From: JBFLVT01 sp036804525
GTDB lineage: Bacteria; Bacillota; Desulfotomaculia; Desulfotomaculales; JASEER01
Assembly (NCBI GenBank): GCA_036804525.1
Contig: DAIRSE010000017.1
Span: forward strand, 1-42,829
Length of the DNA stretch: 42,829 nucleotides
Direction of reading: 5' to 3'
Shown here: positions 41,175 to 42,829 of the stretch, piece after piece
Layout: the number at the start of each line of letters is the position of its first letter
How positions within the stretch are numbered: position 1 is the stretch's first letter
Notes under the pieces: generated by a model
Databases searched by the model: none
What the model was told of the DNA's origin: nothing
Seen by the model: only the letters and a program-made list of their open reading frames with translations
Made by a program: the position numbers and the translations under genes

Positions 41175-41351
41175 GGTCCAAGGCTTGCGGGCGTTATCCA
41201 GCCTGTATCTTTTGCCGCATCAGGCGAAATTAGTGATTGCCGTCACTTGGCTGGCGGGCCATGGCGCTTACATTCAGGCAGACCAAGCAAACTGCAGGGA
41301 TTTGCAGCAACTTGTGACAACTAAGGGATGTTGTGTTTGTCCAAAAGATTC

Positions 41352-41380
41352 TTGACTGGTTTAGCGGTCTTTGGTATAGT
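41352..41380 (+). promoter_or_regulatory. Promoter of sat
   Basis: TTGACT (41352-41357), 17-nt spacer, TATAGT (41375-41380). It gives an 80-nt leader before sat. The rest of the 292-nt gap after lysC shows no other element. Confidence 0.8.
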
Positions 41381-41466
41381 GAACGTCAGAACGAGCGTTT
41401 GTAGGGGAATAAACAAGTTCCCTAAATCACAATCACACATTTAACTTTTAGGAGGGAAAACAACAC

Positions 41467-42729
41467 ATGGCGCTTCCAAATCCACATGGCCCTAAGAAGG
41501 TGCTCATGCCGCTGTTCCTCGAAGGTGCCGCCCGCGAAGAAGAGATCAAGAAGGCTTCGGGACTGCCGAAGGTCTACATGACCTCCAGGGAAACTTCCGA
41601 CATCCTGATGCTTGGTACCGGCGCGTTTACTCCGCTGGAAGGCTTTATGAACCGCGATGCATGGAAGGGTTGCGTTTACGATCTGAAGCTTCCCGACGGG
41701 ACGATGTGGCCGATGCCCGTAACCCTGTCTATCTCGGCCAACGACCTGCAGGCTTCCGGCATCAAGGAAGGCAGCGAAGTGGCCCTGTATGACAAGGAGT
41801 CCGGCGAACTCTACGCCACCATGGTTGTCGAGGACATCTATCAGATCGACAAGGAAGCCGAATGCAAGGAAGTCTTCAAGACCACCGACGCTGAAGGCCA
41901 CCCCGGCGTAGCCAAGGTTATGGCTCAGGGCGAGTACAACCTCGGCGGCAAGGTCAAGGTCGTCAACGAAGGCAAGTATCCCGCCAAGTATCCGAAGTAC
42001 TACACCTATCCCGCCGCGACCCGGAAGATCTTCGAAGAGAAAGGCTGGAGCGACGTTGTTGCCTTCCAGACCCGCAACCCGATGCACCGTTCGCATGAGT
42101 ACCTCGTCAAGTTTGCTCTGGAAAGCGGCTTTGTCGACGGCGCGTTCATTCACGCCATCGTCGGCGCCCTGAAGCCGGGTGATATCCCGGGCGAGGTCCG
42201 CGTGAAGTGCTACGAAGCTCTCGTTGAGAATTACTTCCCGGCCGAGAGAATCCAGCTTGGCGTGTACCCGATGGAGATGCGCTACGGCGGCCCGCGTGAG
42301 GCCCTCCTGCATGCCGTCTTCCGCCAGAACTGGGGCTGCCGCTACCTGATCGTCGGCCGCGACCACGCCGGTGTTGGCAGCTACTACGGCCCGTTCGACG
42401 CCCAGCTCATCTTCGACCAGCTGTGGCCGGGCGCCCTGGAGCTCCGTCCGATGAAGATCAACTGGACCTTCTACTGCTACAGGTGCGAGAGCATGGCCTC
42501 CCTGGCGACTTGCCCGCACAAGCCCGAGGACCGCGTCGTAGTTTCCGGCACTAAGTTCCGCCGGGCCATGCAGGAAGGCGAAGAGATTCCGAAAGAATTC
42601 AGCCGGCCCGAGGTCATGGAGATCTTGCGCGAGTACTACAAGACCGCCGAGAAGGTCGAGATCAAAAAGGGCGCCTACGAAGACATCACTCCCGAAATGC
42701 TTAAGAAGATCCAGGAAAGCCAGAAGTAA
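41467..42729 (+). CDS. sat: Sulfate adenylyltransferase, dissimilatory type
   Basis: 420-residue ATP sulfurylase making adenosine phosphosulfate from sulfate and ATP, the activation step of sulfate respiration. Motifs: QTRNPMHRSHEYL (QxRN and HxxH), GRDHAGVGSYYG, MKINWTFYCYRCESMAS with zinc-type Cys residues, and VSGTKFRRAMQEGEEIP. It is a single-domain enzyme without an APS kinase domain, as in sulfate-reducing Firmicutes. Codons are strongly C/G-ending compared with neighbours, which suits high expression. ATG behind AGGAGGG, own promoter and terminator. The usual partners aprB/aprA are not visible in the remaining 100 bases. Confidence 0.97.
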   Translation: MALPNPHGPKKVLMPLFLEGAAREEEIKKASGLPKVYMTSRETSDILMLGTGAFTPLEGFMNRDAWKGCVYDLKLPDGTMWPMPVTLSISANDLQASGIKEGSEVALYDKESGELYATMVVEDIYQIDKEAECKEVFKTTDAEGHPGVAKVMAQGEYNLGGKVKVVNEGKYPAKYPKYYTYPAATRKIFEEKGWSDVVAFQTRNPMHRSHEYLVKFALESGFVDGAFIHAIVGALKPGDIPGEVRVKCYEALVENYFPAERIQLGVYPMEMRYGGPREALLHAVFRQNWGCRYLIVGRDHAGVGSYYGPFDAQLIFDQLWPGALELRPMKINWTFYCYRCESMASLATCPHKPEDRVVVSGTKFRRAMQEGEEIPKEFSRPEVMEILREYYKTAEKVEIKKGAYEDITPEMLKKIQESQK

Positions 42730-42746
42730 GCGCTATAGCTTCACAG

Positions 42747-42776
42747 ACACCCCCGGCTCACCGGGGGTGTTTTATT
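42747..42776 (+). terminator. Rho-independent terminator of sat
   Basis: A perfect 10-bp stem, ACACCCCCGG and CCGGGGGTGT with a CTCA loop, followed by TTTATTG; 17 nt after the sat stop. Confidence 0.92.
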
Positions 42777-42829
42777 GTTTGCCGGGCATGTCTGCCGGGC
42801 CGATGGGTTGAGAGAAACCCTGTCACCTA

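Noticed and set aside
42777..42829. Duplicate GCCGGGC words after the sat terminator
   Set aside because: Two 7-base copies in GC-rich sequence at the window edge; no evidence for a feature.

Overview
The window reads as chromosomal DNA of an endospore-forming, sulfate-reducing Firmicute of the Desulfotomaculum/Pelotomaculum type (Clostridia, former Peptococcaceae). The evidence is a dissimilatory-type sulfate adenylyltransferase (sat), SpoVS with a sigma-H-like promoter, an alpha/beta small acid-soluble spore protein, RNase Y with its YmdB partner, the order dnaE-accD-accA-pfkA-pyk known from Gram-positives, TRAP (mtrB), a c-di-AMP riboswitch and frequent TTG/GTG starts behind strong Shine-Dalgarno sites. 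The genus is an inference. No insertion sequence, prophage, CRISPR array or rRNA was seen.

Layout. 1-9.0 kb is an alpha-glucan locus: free-standing starch-binding module, GT4 glycogen-synthase-like transferase, sugar-nucleotide pyrophosphorylase fused to a degenerate phosphomannomutase-like domain, GH57 branching enzyme, DUF4912 protein and GH15 glucoamylase-like enzyme. 9.0-21.1 kb is housekeeping: CoA-binding protein, TrmL, DnaE, TRAP, a small DUF2007-like protein, AccD/AccA, PfkA, pyruvate kinase, DedA protein, archaeal-type phosphoglycerate mutase and an unknown acidic protein. A tRNA-Leu(CAA) lies on the minus strand. 21.5-24.5 kb holds a promoter, a three-way-junction RNA with its own terminator, then rny-ymdB and spoVS. 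24.5-27.9 kb holds an M19 dipeptidase, a PHP phosphoesterase, a coiled-coil protein, a DUF3842 protein and a histidine phosphatase.

27.9-30.4 kb has a c-di-AMP riboswitch in front of a radical-SAM aminomutase whose substrate-site residues match glutamate (not lysine) 2,3-aminomutase, then two small overlapping ORFs and an unusually long spore protein on the opposite strand. 30.4-33.5 kb holds guaB and a protein with three HTH-like units plus a coiled coil. 33.7-36.3 kb is a minus-strand fur-feoA-feoB operon with a palindrome at the predicted start site. 36.4-41.2 kb holds dinB and a hom-thrB-lysC operon in which lysC has a Shine-Dalgarno-preceded internal start for a beta subunit. 41.3-42.8 kb is sat with its promoter and terminator.

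How the genes work together: one end makes and degrades glycogen-like polymer, and the centre runs lower glycolysis plus the committed step of fatty-acid synthesis. The aminomutase probably makes beta-glutamate as a compatible solute under c-di-AMP control, and the right end makes aspartate-family amino acids and activates sulfate. The most notable items are the unassigned structured RNA upstream of rny and the riboswitch/glutamate-aminomutase pair. All calls are from reading the sequence; no database search was run.
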